64,000 bases of DNA from Pirellulales bacterium (lineage in GTDB: Bacteria; Planctomycetota; Planctomycetia; Pirellulales; Lacipirellulaceae). The notes under the pieces are model-generated. The model searched no databases. It worked only from the letters and a program-made list of their open reading frames with translations, and was not told the DNA's origin. Position 1 is the stretch's first letter. Each line of letters starts with the position of its first letter. The stretch is taken from positions 1 through 64,000 of the forward strand of contig JANQOF010000021.1 in NCBI GenBank assembly GCA_028279215.1, read 5' to 3'. This document shows, piece after piece, positions 43,994 to 52,564 of the stretch. Made by a program: the position numbers and the translations under genes.

Positions 43994-46270
43994 TCAGCGA
44001 GGCTCATCATTATGTTGCTCGCGACCTGCCTCGATGGTGTCGAGCAACGAGCCCAATACCTGTTGCTCTTCACGGTCGGCGGTTTCGCTGGCGTTGTACA
44101 AGTCGTACTGCCGCACGATCTCTCCCGAAGTGAGTCGCAGGCCGAATTGCTTGACACTTTTGTCGAAGGCGGCGCCGGCGGCGCGCCGCGTTTCGATATC
44201 GAGTGCCGGAGCGCTCGCATTGGCGAGTAGCGCGACTTGGCTATCGCGAGTGCCAAGCCGAGACAGCAAGTCCCACGCCGCTGCGCTCGAAGTGTTGGGG
44301 TGAATGCTCCGGGCGATCATCGCGCTGGCCGCACGCAAACGGTAGAAATCGCGGTCTTCGCCGAGCAGTTGGTTCATCACGGCAATGGCTGTATCGGCGT
44401 ACGCTAGTCGCTCATCGGCCGTCGGCCAGTTGACCGGCAGATGCGGCAACAACTGTTCGGCGGCACCGGTAAGGGCTTCGTCGGTGTGGGGTCGGGGAAA
44501 GGCCAGCACTCGCGTGTGCTCAGATGCAATCCGCCGAGCGGCGGCCAACTGCGACTCGCGGGCAAACAACCCAATTGGAACGAGCCCAGTGGACGGTTGG
44601 CTGCGGAGTTGGTAAACCACGTCGCGGACCGCCGGCCGGCCGATCGATGTGTCGATGAGAACGAGTTCCACGTCTGCTCGCATGCGGGCCAGATCGATCA
44701 GTTGTTCGCCTGTTGCCGCGATTTGGCCATTGAAATCTAGGGAGGCCAGCCCACCTGACCAGCTTGCGGCAACGTCAAGCTGTGGCGCGCCCGCGAGGAC
44801 TAGATTCTGTCCGGTGGCCGTCGCCAACCGCACAATCGCTGGGCACACCTTGCTCGCACCAGGAAACGGCGTGGGTGAATCGATCGCGGCGACCGCTTTG
44901 AGCGCCGCGACGACGATCGACGGATGTGGGTGCTCGAGAGCAAGCGCGGTAGGCGACGGCGTTCCGTTGTGCGTGATCAGCATTCCAGGGTCGCGCCGGT
45001 CGGCGATGACTTCCAGCGCCAGCGTTGCCGAAGCGACTTGGTTCTCTTCGAGAGCGTCGGAAAGAAGTTGGTTGAGCCACTGGGCCGAAAGGCCGCCGAT
45101 CTTTTCCGCAGGATAGCCAACCGCTAAATCACTGCGGCCCAGAATATCGACCCTTTCAATGGCCAGTCGAAGAGCCTTCGAATCTAGACGCGGGAGGCCC
45201 GGCCGAAGCTCTGCAAGTTGAGCCACAAGATCGGCGCGATATAGCAGGTTGGCATCGGCGACCGAGAGAGTCAGAGCAAATGGCTTCTGGTCGTTCACCG
45301 GCTTGGCTCCCCACACCCAGTAAGCAACTTGGTCGTCGGCATCAGCCTCGAACACCGGTGCACCGCCTTCGGTGTTCTTGATCGTCCGCTCGAGCAGGCC
45401 GGTTACGGATTCAATAGTGGGATGCTGCCCAGTCAACTCTCGGTAGGCTTGTTCGACGGCCGACCCGCTCGACGACTGCACGGCACGCAGCGCCATGAGC
45501 GGTGCTGCGTGCGTCGATTCGAGATCGGCGAGCAGCGTCGCGGCCTCCGACACCAATTGGTCGTCGCCCGATTCGAGCGTCGCCAGTAGCGGACGATCGG
45601 CCAATGGACCCAATCGAAGTAACGCCGCGCGCGCACCTTGGCATTGCTGTTCGGTGGTGGCCTGATTGCCAAGCGTCTGAATCAGCGGCACCACGGCTGG
45701 CTGACCGATGGCGGCGAGCGCGGCCACAGCATTGCTCTGGCTAGAAGTGTTGTCGCTTCCCAGCTGACTGATAAGTTTCTCGATCCGCTCGGTGGATGCT
45801 GCTTCGGTTGCCGATGATGCCATCGCCGAATCGACAAACGCGCCTACATTGGGGCCAAGTTTTGGCTCTCGTGAGATTCTGAGCATCGCCGCGGGGCCAA
45901 ACTCGGCCACCAATTTGGCCTTGGCGGCATCGTCCAGCCCAAGTTCATTCAGTTCATGAAAGGCGTTACGCGCTAGCGCCGGCTCGCCCAGATCTAACAG
46001 GTTGAGTGTCGCCCGTAGATAGTCGCTGGGCGTATCCCTAGGCCGCTCCAATGCAGCGCGAACGGCCCCGTTGGACAGCGCCGCGGGGCTTGGCACCGCA
46101 GGCTGCCACTCATCGGAAGTTGGCAATTCCTGGGCGTACGCGATAGTAACTAACGAGACGAGGCACAATAGCGGCGTGGTTAACAGGCGGGCCCAACTCG
46201 CCAACGAGCAACGCCATGTCGCCCGAATGAGTTGGCGATGATCACCGTGTTGTAAGAGTCGCTCACTCAT
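43994..46270 (-). CDS. exported HEAT-repeat protein with receiver-like C-terminal fold
   Basis: A signal peptide or membrane anchor (LTTPLLCLVSLVTIAYAQ) is followed by helical repeats. At ~155-260 they read as HEAT (QSNAVAALAAIGQPAVVPLI, GDDQLVSEAATLLADLEST). Residues ~488-610 show a beta/alpha pattern close to a response-regulator receiver (NLVLAGAPQLDVAASWSG, VELVLIDTSIG, VPIGLFA, RVLAFPRP), but without its acidic pocket. It has no enzyme motif. It starts 5 bp after argH, so it is cotranscribed. Function unknown. Confidence 0.75.
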   Translation of the reverse strand: MSERLLQHGDHRQLIRATWRCSLASWARLLTTPLLCLVSLVTIAYAQELPTSDEWQPAVPSPAALSNGAVRAALERPRDTPSDYLRATLNLLDLGEPALARNAFHELNELGLDDAAKAKLVAEFGPAAMLRISREPKLGPNVGAFVDSAMASSATEAASTERIEKLISQLGSDNTSSQSNAVAALAAIGQPAVVPLIQTLGNQATTEQQCQGARAALLRLGPLADRPLLATLESGDDQLVSEAATLLADLESTHAAPLMALRAVQSSSGSAVEQAYRELTGQHPTIESVTGLLERTIKNTEGGAPVFEADADDQVAYWVWGAKPVNDQKPFALTLSVADANLLYRADLVAQLAELRPGLPRLDSKALRLAIERVDILGRSDLAVGYPAEKIGGLSAQWLNQLLSDALEENQVASATLALEVIADRRDPGMLITHNGTPSPTALALEHPHPSIVVAALKAVAAIDSPTPFPGASKVCPAIVRLATATGQNLVLAGAPQLDVAASWSGGLASLDFNGQIAATGEQLIDLARMRADVELVLIDTSIGRPAVRDVVYQLRSQPSTGLVPIGLFARESQLAAARRIASEHTRVLAFPRPHTDEALTGAAEQLLPHLPVNWPTADERLAYADTAIAVMNQLLGEDRDFYRLRAASAMIARSIHPNTSSAAAWDLLSRLGTRDSQVALLANASAPALDIETRRAAGAAFDKSVKQFGLRLTSGEIVRQYDLYNASETADREEQQVLGSLLDTIEAGREQHNDEPR

Positions 46271-46275
46271 GTTGC

Positions 46276-47661
46276 CTAATTCTCAGCTTGCAGTTTCTTC
46301 TTCCACAGTTCCACTTGCTCGGCCACCATCTGGGGATTGGTCGACGCGGTGCTGCGAAACGCAGCGACCGCCCGGTCGACGCCAAGCACTTCATACACGC
46401 TTTCGTCGAGGGACGCGTGCGCGGCCTGAAATTCTTCAATCGGCAGGTCGGCCAATCGGCAGTCTTTCTTCATCGCGGTGGCTACAAGGTTGCCGATAAG
46501 CTCATGCGCCGTTCGTTGCGGCACGCCGACCGAGATCAAATACTCCATAAGTGTCGTCGCATCGAGATACCCGCTGTCGATGCCGCTAGAGATCGACTCG
46601 CACTGGAGTTCCGCGCCGGCCACCATCGGGGCTGCCAACTCCAAGCACGCGGCGACAGTATCGGCCGAGTCGAACACCCGCTCCTTGTCTTCTTGCAGGT
46701 CGCGGTTGTAGGCCATCGGAAGTCCTTTGGTGAGTGTAATGAGCGATTGCAGGTTGCCCACCACTCGGGCCGTCTTGCCGCGGATGAGTTCCAAACCGTC
46801 GGGGTTCTTCTTTTGCGGCATGATCGATGAGCCAGTGCAAAAGGCGTCTGGCAGCTTTAAAAAGTTGAACTCGGTCGTGCACCACAGAATCCATTCCTCC
46901 GCCCACCCCGACAGGTGCAGCGCGATTTGCGTGAGCACGTAGGCGAACTCGAGCGCGAAGTCGCGATCGCTCGAAGAGTCGAGGCTGTTGGCCACAACAC
47001 CCTCGAAGCCGAGCTCGTCGGCAACCATCTGCCGGTCGATGGGAATCGTGGTCCCGGCCATGGCCGCAGTGCCCAGCGGCAACTGATTCACCCGCCGCCG
47101 GCAGTCGGTCAGCCGCTGACGGTCACGCTTGAGCTTTTCGCAGTACGCCAGCCAATAATGTGCGGCGAGCACCGGTTGCGCGCGCTGCAGGTGGGTGTAG
47201 CCCGGCACAATGACGCTCTCGTCCAAACTAGTCCGGTGGACGAATGCCCGCTGCAGGTTGGCAAGCAACGCATCGATGTGGTCGATCTGGTCACGAATCC
47301 ACAGCCGGAAGTCGGTCGATACCTGGTCGTTGCGGCTGCGACCAGTGTGTAGCTTTCGCCCCGCGTCACCGATTCGCTCGACCAGCGTCCGCTCGATGTT
47401 CATGTGAACATCTTCAAGCGCGGCGCGAAACTCGAACTTGCCTGCGGCGATCTCAGCGGCGATATCGGACAAACCGGTCACAATTTCATCCCGCTCCGAC
47501 TCCGTCAGCACTCCCACGGCCGCCAACATCCGAGCGTGGGCGATCGAGCCGCGCACATCGTAGGCAGAAAGCCGATGGTCGAAGCTCACGCTCTCGCTGA
47601 ATTGCTCCAGCAGTTGGTCGGTCGGCTGCTCGAAGGCACCGCCCCAGGGTTTGTCCGACAT
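46276..47661 (-). CDS. argH: argininosuccinate lyase
   Basis: ArgH splits argininosuccinate to arginine and fumarate. The 461-residue protein has GRSRNDQVSTDFRLW near 105, the YTHLQRAQPV strand near 155 and the signature GSSIMPQKKNPD near 275, with the catalytic Ser. The ATG at 47661 gives the usual N-terminus (SDKPWGGAFEQPTDQ). A secreted HEAT protein gene follows 5 bp after its stop, an odd pairing. No other arg gene is near except carB, 7 kb away. Confidence 0.96.
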   Translation of the reverse strand: MSDKPWGGAFEQPTDQLLEQFSESVSFDHRLSAYDVRGSIAHARMLAAVGVLTESERDEIVTGLSDIAAEIAAGKFEFRAALEDVHMNIERTLVERIGDAGRKLHTGRSRNDQVSTDFRLWIRDQIDHIDALLANLQRAFVHRTSLDESVIVPGYTHLQRAQPVLAAHYWLAYCEKLKRDRQRLTDCRRRVNQLPLGTAAMAGTTIPIDRQMVADELGFEGVVANSLDSSSDRDFALEFAYVLTQIALHLSGWAEEWILWCTTEFNFLKLPDAFCTGSSIMPQKKNPDGLELIRGKTARVVGNLQSLITLTKGLPMAYNRDLQEDKERVFDSADTVAACLELAAPMVAGAELQCESISSGIDSGYLDATTLMEYLISVGVPQRTAHELIGNLVATAMKKDCRLADLPIEEFQAAHASLDESVYEVLGVDRAVAAFRSTASTNPQMVAEQVELWKKKLQAEN

Positions 47662-47931
47662 AGTCGCTAACTGCCGATCGGCAAGGGAGGGATGCACGGC
47701 CTACGAGGGCCAAACTGTTTAGGCTAAACGAGTTACGTCAGAGTGTCAACGCACCACAGGCAGCGAAAGCCTAGTTTTTAGGCAGACCACAGCCCGATTG
47801 GGGTGCCGCGAACCGTCACCTGGCAAACAATGCGGTTCTTCACCATGCCACCATATGCAGGGATACTGTTGACGCCTCGTTCGCTAGGGGCACGCCTTGC
47901 TCTCATCCAACGCCGTATCGAGTTTCGCGTC

Positions 47932-48432
47932 GTGAACCCAATCGCAATGCAGCCGACGTTTGTGTTGAGCGTCGGCGATTCCGTCGATCCCGCCTTGGCA
48001 AAGCTCCGACGGGCGATCGAATCACCCGAGTTGGCGGGCCACGCCGAGTCGGCTGGTCCTTGCCTGGATTTCAAGATCGCTCCCCACGAGCGCCGGCTCT
48101 GGTCGCCACACCTCTCAGTGCAGCTCAGTGAGATTGACTCTGGTACGGAGCTCTACTGCCGGTTTTCGCCACGGCCAGAGATCTGGACCGGCGTGATGGC
48201 CTCGTACTTCGGTGCCGTGTTCGCCATTTTGGTAGCAGCTGTGTACGGATACGTGCAGTGGTATCTGGGTGAGTGGCCGTGGGCGCTAGTTGCGATTCCG
48301 ATCGCGGTTCTCCTGATCGGCGGCCTTCACACCGCCAGCCTAGTCGGCCAACGGTGGAGCGCCGACCAAATGCAATTGCTCCGCGCGCGGTTCGACCGGG
48401 CGATGGAAATCGCGTTTGGCGAACAGCGCTAG
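47932..48432 (+). CDS. uncharacterised membrane protein with two C-terminal TM helices
   Basis: No family is named with certainty. The ~166-residue product has a soluble N-terminal domain (~1-85; CLDFKIAPHERRLWSPHLSV, SPRPEIWTGV) and two membrane helices (FGAVFAILVAAVYGYVQW and WALVAIPIAVLLIGGL). GTG 47932 (NPIAMQ...) is chosen as start; ATG 47947 is close. Upstream residues to 47803 look random. The stop codon shares the CTAG palindrome with the convergent sulfatase stop. Confidence 0.68.
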   Translation: MNPIAMQPTFVLSVGDSVDPALAKLRRAIESPELAGHAESAGPCLDFKIAPHERRLWSPHLSVQLSEIDSGTELYCRFSPRPEIWTGVMASYFGAVFAILVAAVYGYVQWYLGEWPWALVAIPIAVLLIGGLHTASLVGQRWSADQMQLLRARFDRAMEIAFGEQR

Positions 48433-49817
48433 TTGAATCGCTGTCCCATCGGGTGTTGAGGTTCACGTTGTGGGCGCATGGGCACACGAGCATCACTAGC
48501 AAGCGCCACAAGCTCTCTGAGTTTGGCTGGATACTTCGCGGCCAAGTTAACCGTCTCGCCAACGTCCTCGCTCAGATTGTAGAGTTCCCACGGCTGGTCG
48601 TCGCGCGGACGAACCAACTTCCAATCACCCTTTCGCAACGACTGCATCAGACCGCCGGGAATCAGCTCACTCTCCCCCCAATTCCACGCTTCCCATTCCC
48701 AGTAATGATACTCGTGCATCTTTGTGGGCGCGCCGCCGAGCAGCACCGCTGCATACGAGAGTCCGGTTACGTCATCAGGCACGTGCTCGCTTGCGTCAGC
48801 CAAGTCAGCAAGTGTTGGCAGTACGTCCTGGGCGGAGACGACAAACTGGCTGTTCGTGCGCGGCTGGATGCGACCCGGCCAGTTCACAAGCATCGGCGCG
48901 CGGATGCCTCCTTCGTAGGGCGTGCGCTTCGTCCCGCGGAATCGGCCCGATGACTGCAAATTCGGGCACTGTTGTGGCAACAACGACGCGCCGTTGTCGG
49001 AGTGGAAAAATAGGATCGTGTTGTCACGGATATCAAGCTCATCGAGCAATGTGACCAATTCGCCAACGTACCCGTCGACCAACGTCACCATCGCCGCGTG
49101 TTGGCGTTCGTTGCCGATCCAGTCCTTGTCTTCATACCTCGCCCAGGCCGGATCGTCTTTCGGGAAGTCGTAATTGCCATGGGGTGGTGTCCACGGTGCG
49201 TAGCACATGAAAGGCTCACCACTTTGCGCAGCGTCGCGTACGAAACGTTTCATCTCCTCGAAGATCAGCCGAGGTGCGTAGCCATGTGAAGTATTGGGCG
49301 TTGCTTCAAGTGTCTCTTTCACGCTGTTGCGGATCAGAAAGTCCGGATAGTGGCGATGTGCGTGAACCTGGTGGTAGTAGCCGTAGAACAGATCGAAGCC
49401 CTGCCTCTCCGGAACGCCCGACGTCCCAATATCGCCGACGCCCCACTTTCCGAAGCCGCCAGTGCGATATCCTACCCGCTTCAACACTTCGGCGAACGTG
49501 ACGTCTTCGTCCATCAGCGGCACGCCACCCGTGTTTAGGCGCACTGAGGTATGCCCTGTATGCTTACCTGTCAGCAGCACGCTACGGCATGGAGCACACA
49601 CAGTACAACCGGAGTACGACTCCGTGAACACGAGCGACTCACTGGCTAGGCGGTCGAGGTTCGGCGTTGCAATGGCTTTCGAGCCCATGAACCCAGCATC
49701 AGCCGGGCCCATGTCATCGACCATGATGTAGACAAGATTCGGTGGGTTGGCGATGGTCCAGGTCGCCGAAACGGCACAAATAGCAAGCCATACGACTTGC
49801 AACACAAGGCACTTCAT
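48429..49817 (-). CDS. secreted arylsulfatase-type sulfatase
   Basis: Type I sulfatase of ~462 residues that removes sulfate from an ester, typically of polysaccharides. A signal peptide (KCLVLQVVWLAICAVSA) is followed by the metal-binding VYIMVDDMG and the formylglycine motif CAPCR (Cys74-Ala-Pro-Cys-Arg) with SVLLTGKH. The second metal region FHSDNGASL lies near residue 260. ATG 49817 is preceded by GGAAAA; the frame extends to 50225 but overlaps the divergent sigma gene and is not coding. An anaerobic or FGE-type maturase is needed but is not in the window. Confidence 0.92.
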   Translation of the reverse strand: MKCLVLQVVWLAICAVSATWTIANPPNLVYIMVDDMGPADAGFMGSKAIATPNLDRLASESLVFTESYSGCTVCAPCRSVLLTGKHTGHTSVRLNTGGVPLMDEDVTFAEVLKRVGYRTGGFGKWGVGDIGTSGVPERQGFDLFYGYYHQVHAHRHYPDFLIRNSVKETLEATPNTSHGYAPRLIFEEMKRFVRDAAQSGEPFMCYAPWTPPHGNYDFPKDDPAWARYEDKDWIGNERQHAAMVTLVDGYVGELVTLLDELDIRDNTILFFHSDNGASLLPQQCPNLQSSGRFRGTKRTPYEGGIRAPMLVNWPGRIQPRTNSQFVVSAQDVLPTLADLADASEHVPDDVTGLSYAAVLLGGAPTKMHEYHYWEWEAWNWGESELIPGGLMQSLRKGDWKLVRPRDDQPWELYNLSEDVGETVNLAAKYPAKLRELVALASDARVPMRPQREPQHPMGQRFN

Positions 49818-49967
49818 CTGAGTTTTCCGTATCGCAATGATGCCAGCAAACGATGGGTGTTCTCTCTCGCGGTCGTCATTGTAATCGAATCTTGGCGAAT
49901 TGGCGAAATCTGCCTGATTTTTGTGGTCCGTTCCGAGACGAAGCGGCTCATATACTATGAGAAGACC

Positions 49968-52541
49968 ATGGCCGGACGGTCGAAGCTGGAACTTTCCATG
50001 TCCTACAACCAAACAACGGCTGCAAGTCGCCGAAACGATACGGTTGAAGCTGGCGATGTCGCCAGCAGCGCCGTTGTTGCCACCGACGGTGAGTTGCTCA
50101 TGCGATTCACCCGCCACGGCGACCAGCAGGCGTTCGCCCAATTGGTCGACGCGCACGCTGGTCTGGTGTGGGCGGTATGTGGTCAGGTATTGCACCAGCA
50201 AGAGGACATCGAAGATGCGTTTCAAGCGACGTTCCTGATTCTGGCTGTGCGCGGCAAAGACATCCGTGCGAGCGACTCAGCAGCGGGCTGGTTGTATCGC
50301 GTGGCGCATCGCACCTCGATTGCGTTGTGGCGAAAAAACCAATCGCGACCCGAACAATCGCTCAACGGCTACGACACAGCGAGCGACGAATCCGACCCGC
50401 TCGAGCGAGTCAACCGCCAGCATACCGCAACCGTGCTGATGGAAGAACTTCGAACGCTACCAAAGCGATATCAGGAACCGCTTATACTGTGTTACTTGGA
50501 AGGCCTCACCCATAGCGCGGCGGCCGAATCGCTCGACCTTACCACTGCTACGGTCAAAGGCCGTTTGGCGCGTGGCCGAAGGATGCTCCGCACGCGGCTA
50601 GCTCGGCGCGGCATCGCCATGTCGATTGGATTGGCTGTGATGTCGACTGCTGTAGTCTCTGCAAGCGCCAGTCCCGCCGCGATGTCACTCGGAACGACGA
50701 CTGCGGCCGCAGCGGGTAGTTTCCTAAAGTCGCCGGCTGCTTCCTCGGGAGGTGCTTCGCCGATTGCCAGTTCCCTTGCCCATCATGGAGCCTCTGCAAT
50801 GTACTATGCTGCACTCGCCAAGCCGGCGCTGTCGTTGATTACGTTTGTCGCAGTTGGTGCCGGCGTGCTGTTGGCCAACAATGGGCCTTTGAACCGCTAT
50901 GCTTCGCCCGCACCATTCGACCTGTTCGCGCTTGACGGTGCAACAGCTAAGGCCGAAGAGGCAGCGGCCGACGCAAGAATCGCGCCGGCCGCACCTGCTG
51001 CTCCCGATACCCCTGCTACGGAAACCGAACGGCCGAGGGTGGAACTCGAGTTTGCCACCACCGACAACGATGATGACATTCTCGTGCTGCGCGGCAACCA
51101 GCAAAACGTGACGCAGACCCAGCAGCGGTTAATGCAATTGTTCGCGCAAAAAATTCAGCCGATGGCATCGACCGCAACCGCGCCGCTGCCGGGGCTTGGC
51201 GGCGATGATGCTTCCGTCGAGCAGCTCGAACTTGAATTCAAGTACTGGGAGTTGCGGGCCGAGGGACTGACAAAGATGGCCAAGGCAAAGCGCGACAGCT
51301 ATCAGCGATCGAAGACCATGTTCGATCGCGGCACCGCAAGCGGCGCGGAGCTCAACAAGGCCGAGGAAGGCCTCGCGGAGGCAATCCTGCAAGAAGCCGA
51401 CGTCTACCAGGCCAAGGCCAAGATGGTGGAAATCAAGCGGAGGATCGAGCGGCAAAAGAAAGCAGCCAGCGTCCCACAACCAGCGACCGGATGGAACTTC
51501 TATCAACCGCAGCCGGCTGCTGCTGTCCCAGCTTATCAACCCCAGCCCACTACTCCTGTCCCAGCAAGCCCACCAACTCCTAGCCCATATGGTTCGGCCC
51601 CTCAGCCGATGCTGGCAGTTCCACCACCATTGTCAGCACCTGCACCGGCGTTAAGTGCGGAATGGCCCGTTCCGGCACCCGGCAACACAATCGCGCCGGA
51701 TTTCGCCTTCCCGGCAGTCGATTGGTCATCGGACCTTGCATCCTCGCTTCAAGCTGCGAAACGCGACAAGCGGCCACTATTGATCCACTTTGTGAGCCCG
51801 GACATTAGCGCACCGTGTCGAAAACTTGAAGCAATGGTCCGTCGAACTCCGGCAGTGCAACGATTGATCGCAAAACGCTATCGTCCCGTCCGCATCGATG
51901 TTAGCAAGCAACCAGCAGTTGCTAAGGAATACGAAGTAACTAGAGTTCCCCAGGTCATGGTGTTCTATGGTGAACCGAGGAAATCGGCGACAATTGTTGC
52001 TCCGCCGACGCCAGATGGCTACTTATCATTCTTGCAGCGGTTCGCACGTGACGAACATGCCTCCATGCTGCTGCCGGGCGAAGTCATCAAGCTCACGATC
52101 TCGAAGAAACGCCCCCGCGAAGAGCAAACGCAAACTGTGCAGCGAATCAATGAGTCTGGATACATCGACATACCCGGCACCAACCGAACCTGTCGGATCG
52201 CAGGACCTGAAGCACAAGCAAGCAATAAAGTCCTTGCCGAGCTGCGTTCGTATCACGAAGGTTACGCCGATGCGATGGACATGGTGGTGGAGGTCGAGCG
52301 AATGGAGGACGCGGGCGACGACCAAGTGCTTTCGTCGCCCACATCGTTACATGGACGACCCGCCACTGGCTGGTCGTCGCCCAGCCAGAACCAGTTCAGT
52401 CTTCAGAAGCAATTCGAAAAACTGAAGAAGGAAAACGCCAAGCTCAAGAAGCAACTTGAGCAGCGCGATACCGAGGATGCGGGAGGAGAAACTGTGGTGG
52501 GCCCCAACGTAGATGCCCGAGAAGAGACTGTCGCCGAATAG
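49968..52541 (+). CDS. membrane-bound ECF sigma factor with coiled-coil, thioredoxin-like and export-like domains
   Basis: Multi-domain protein of ~857 residues. Residues ~41-124 are sigma region 2 (ELLMRFTRHGDQQAFAQLVD, DIEDAFQATFLILA), and ~157-215 region 4 (LPKRYQEPLILCYLEGL, TTATVKGRLARGRRML). Two hydrophobic segments follow (~216-241 and ~283-309). Then come a coiled coil (~416-501), a Pro/Gln-rich linker, a thioredoxin-like fold (~584-695) with the lone active-site Cys in SAPCRKLE, and a Poly_export-like segment (~700-761; LLPGEVIKLTISKKR, INESGYIDIPGT). A coiled-coil tail closes it. ATG 49968 is preferred after GAGAAG; ATG 49998 is an alternative. Confidence 0.88.
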   Translation: MAGRSKLELSMSYNQTTAASRRNDTVEAGDVASSAVVATDGELLMRFTRHGDQQAFAQLVDAHAGLVWAVCGQVLHQQEDIEDAFQATFLILAVRGKDIRASDSAAGWLYRVAHRTSIALWRKNQSRPEQSLNGYDTASDESDPLERVNRQHTATVLMEELRTLPKRYQEPLILCYLEGLTHSAAAESLDLTTATVKGRLARGRRMLRTRLARRGIAMSIGLAVMSTAVVSASASPAAMSLGTTTAAAAGSFLKSPAASSGGASPIASSLAHHGASAMYYAALAKPALSLITFVAVGAGVLLANNGPLNRYASPAPFDLFALDGATAKAEEAAADARIAPAAPAAPDTPATETERPRVELEFATTDNDDDILVLRGNQQNVTQTQQRLMQLFAQKIQPMASTATAPLPGLGGDDASVEQLELEFKYWELRAEGLTKMAKAKRDSYQRSKTMFDRGTASGAELNKAEEGLAEAILQEADVYQAKAKMVEIKRRIERQKKAASVPQPATGWNFYQPQPAAAVPAYQPQPTTPVPASPPTPSPYGSAPQPMLAVPPPLSAPAPALSAEWPVPAPGNTIAPDFAFPAVDWSSDLASSLQAAKRDKRPLLIHFVSPDISAPCRKLEAMVRRTPAVQRLIAKRYRPVRIDVSKQPAVAKEYEVTRVPQVMVFYGEPRKSATIVAPPTPDGYLSFLQRFARDEHASMLLPGEVIKLTISKKRPREEQTQTVQRINESGYIDIPGTNRTCRIAGPEAQASNKVLAELRSYHEGYADAMDMVVEVERMEDAGDDQVLSSPTSLHGRPATGWSSPSQNQFSLQKQFEKLKKENAKLKKQLEQRDTEDAGGETVVGPNVDAREETVAE

Positions 52542-52564
52542 CGCTCGTACACCCCTGACACGAA

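Noticed and set aside
49797..49967. N-terminal extension of the sigma chimera.
   Set aside because: Overlaps the signal peptide region of the divergent sulfatase and shows no homologous character.
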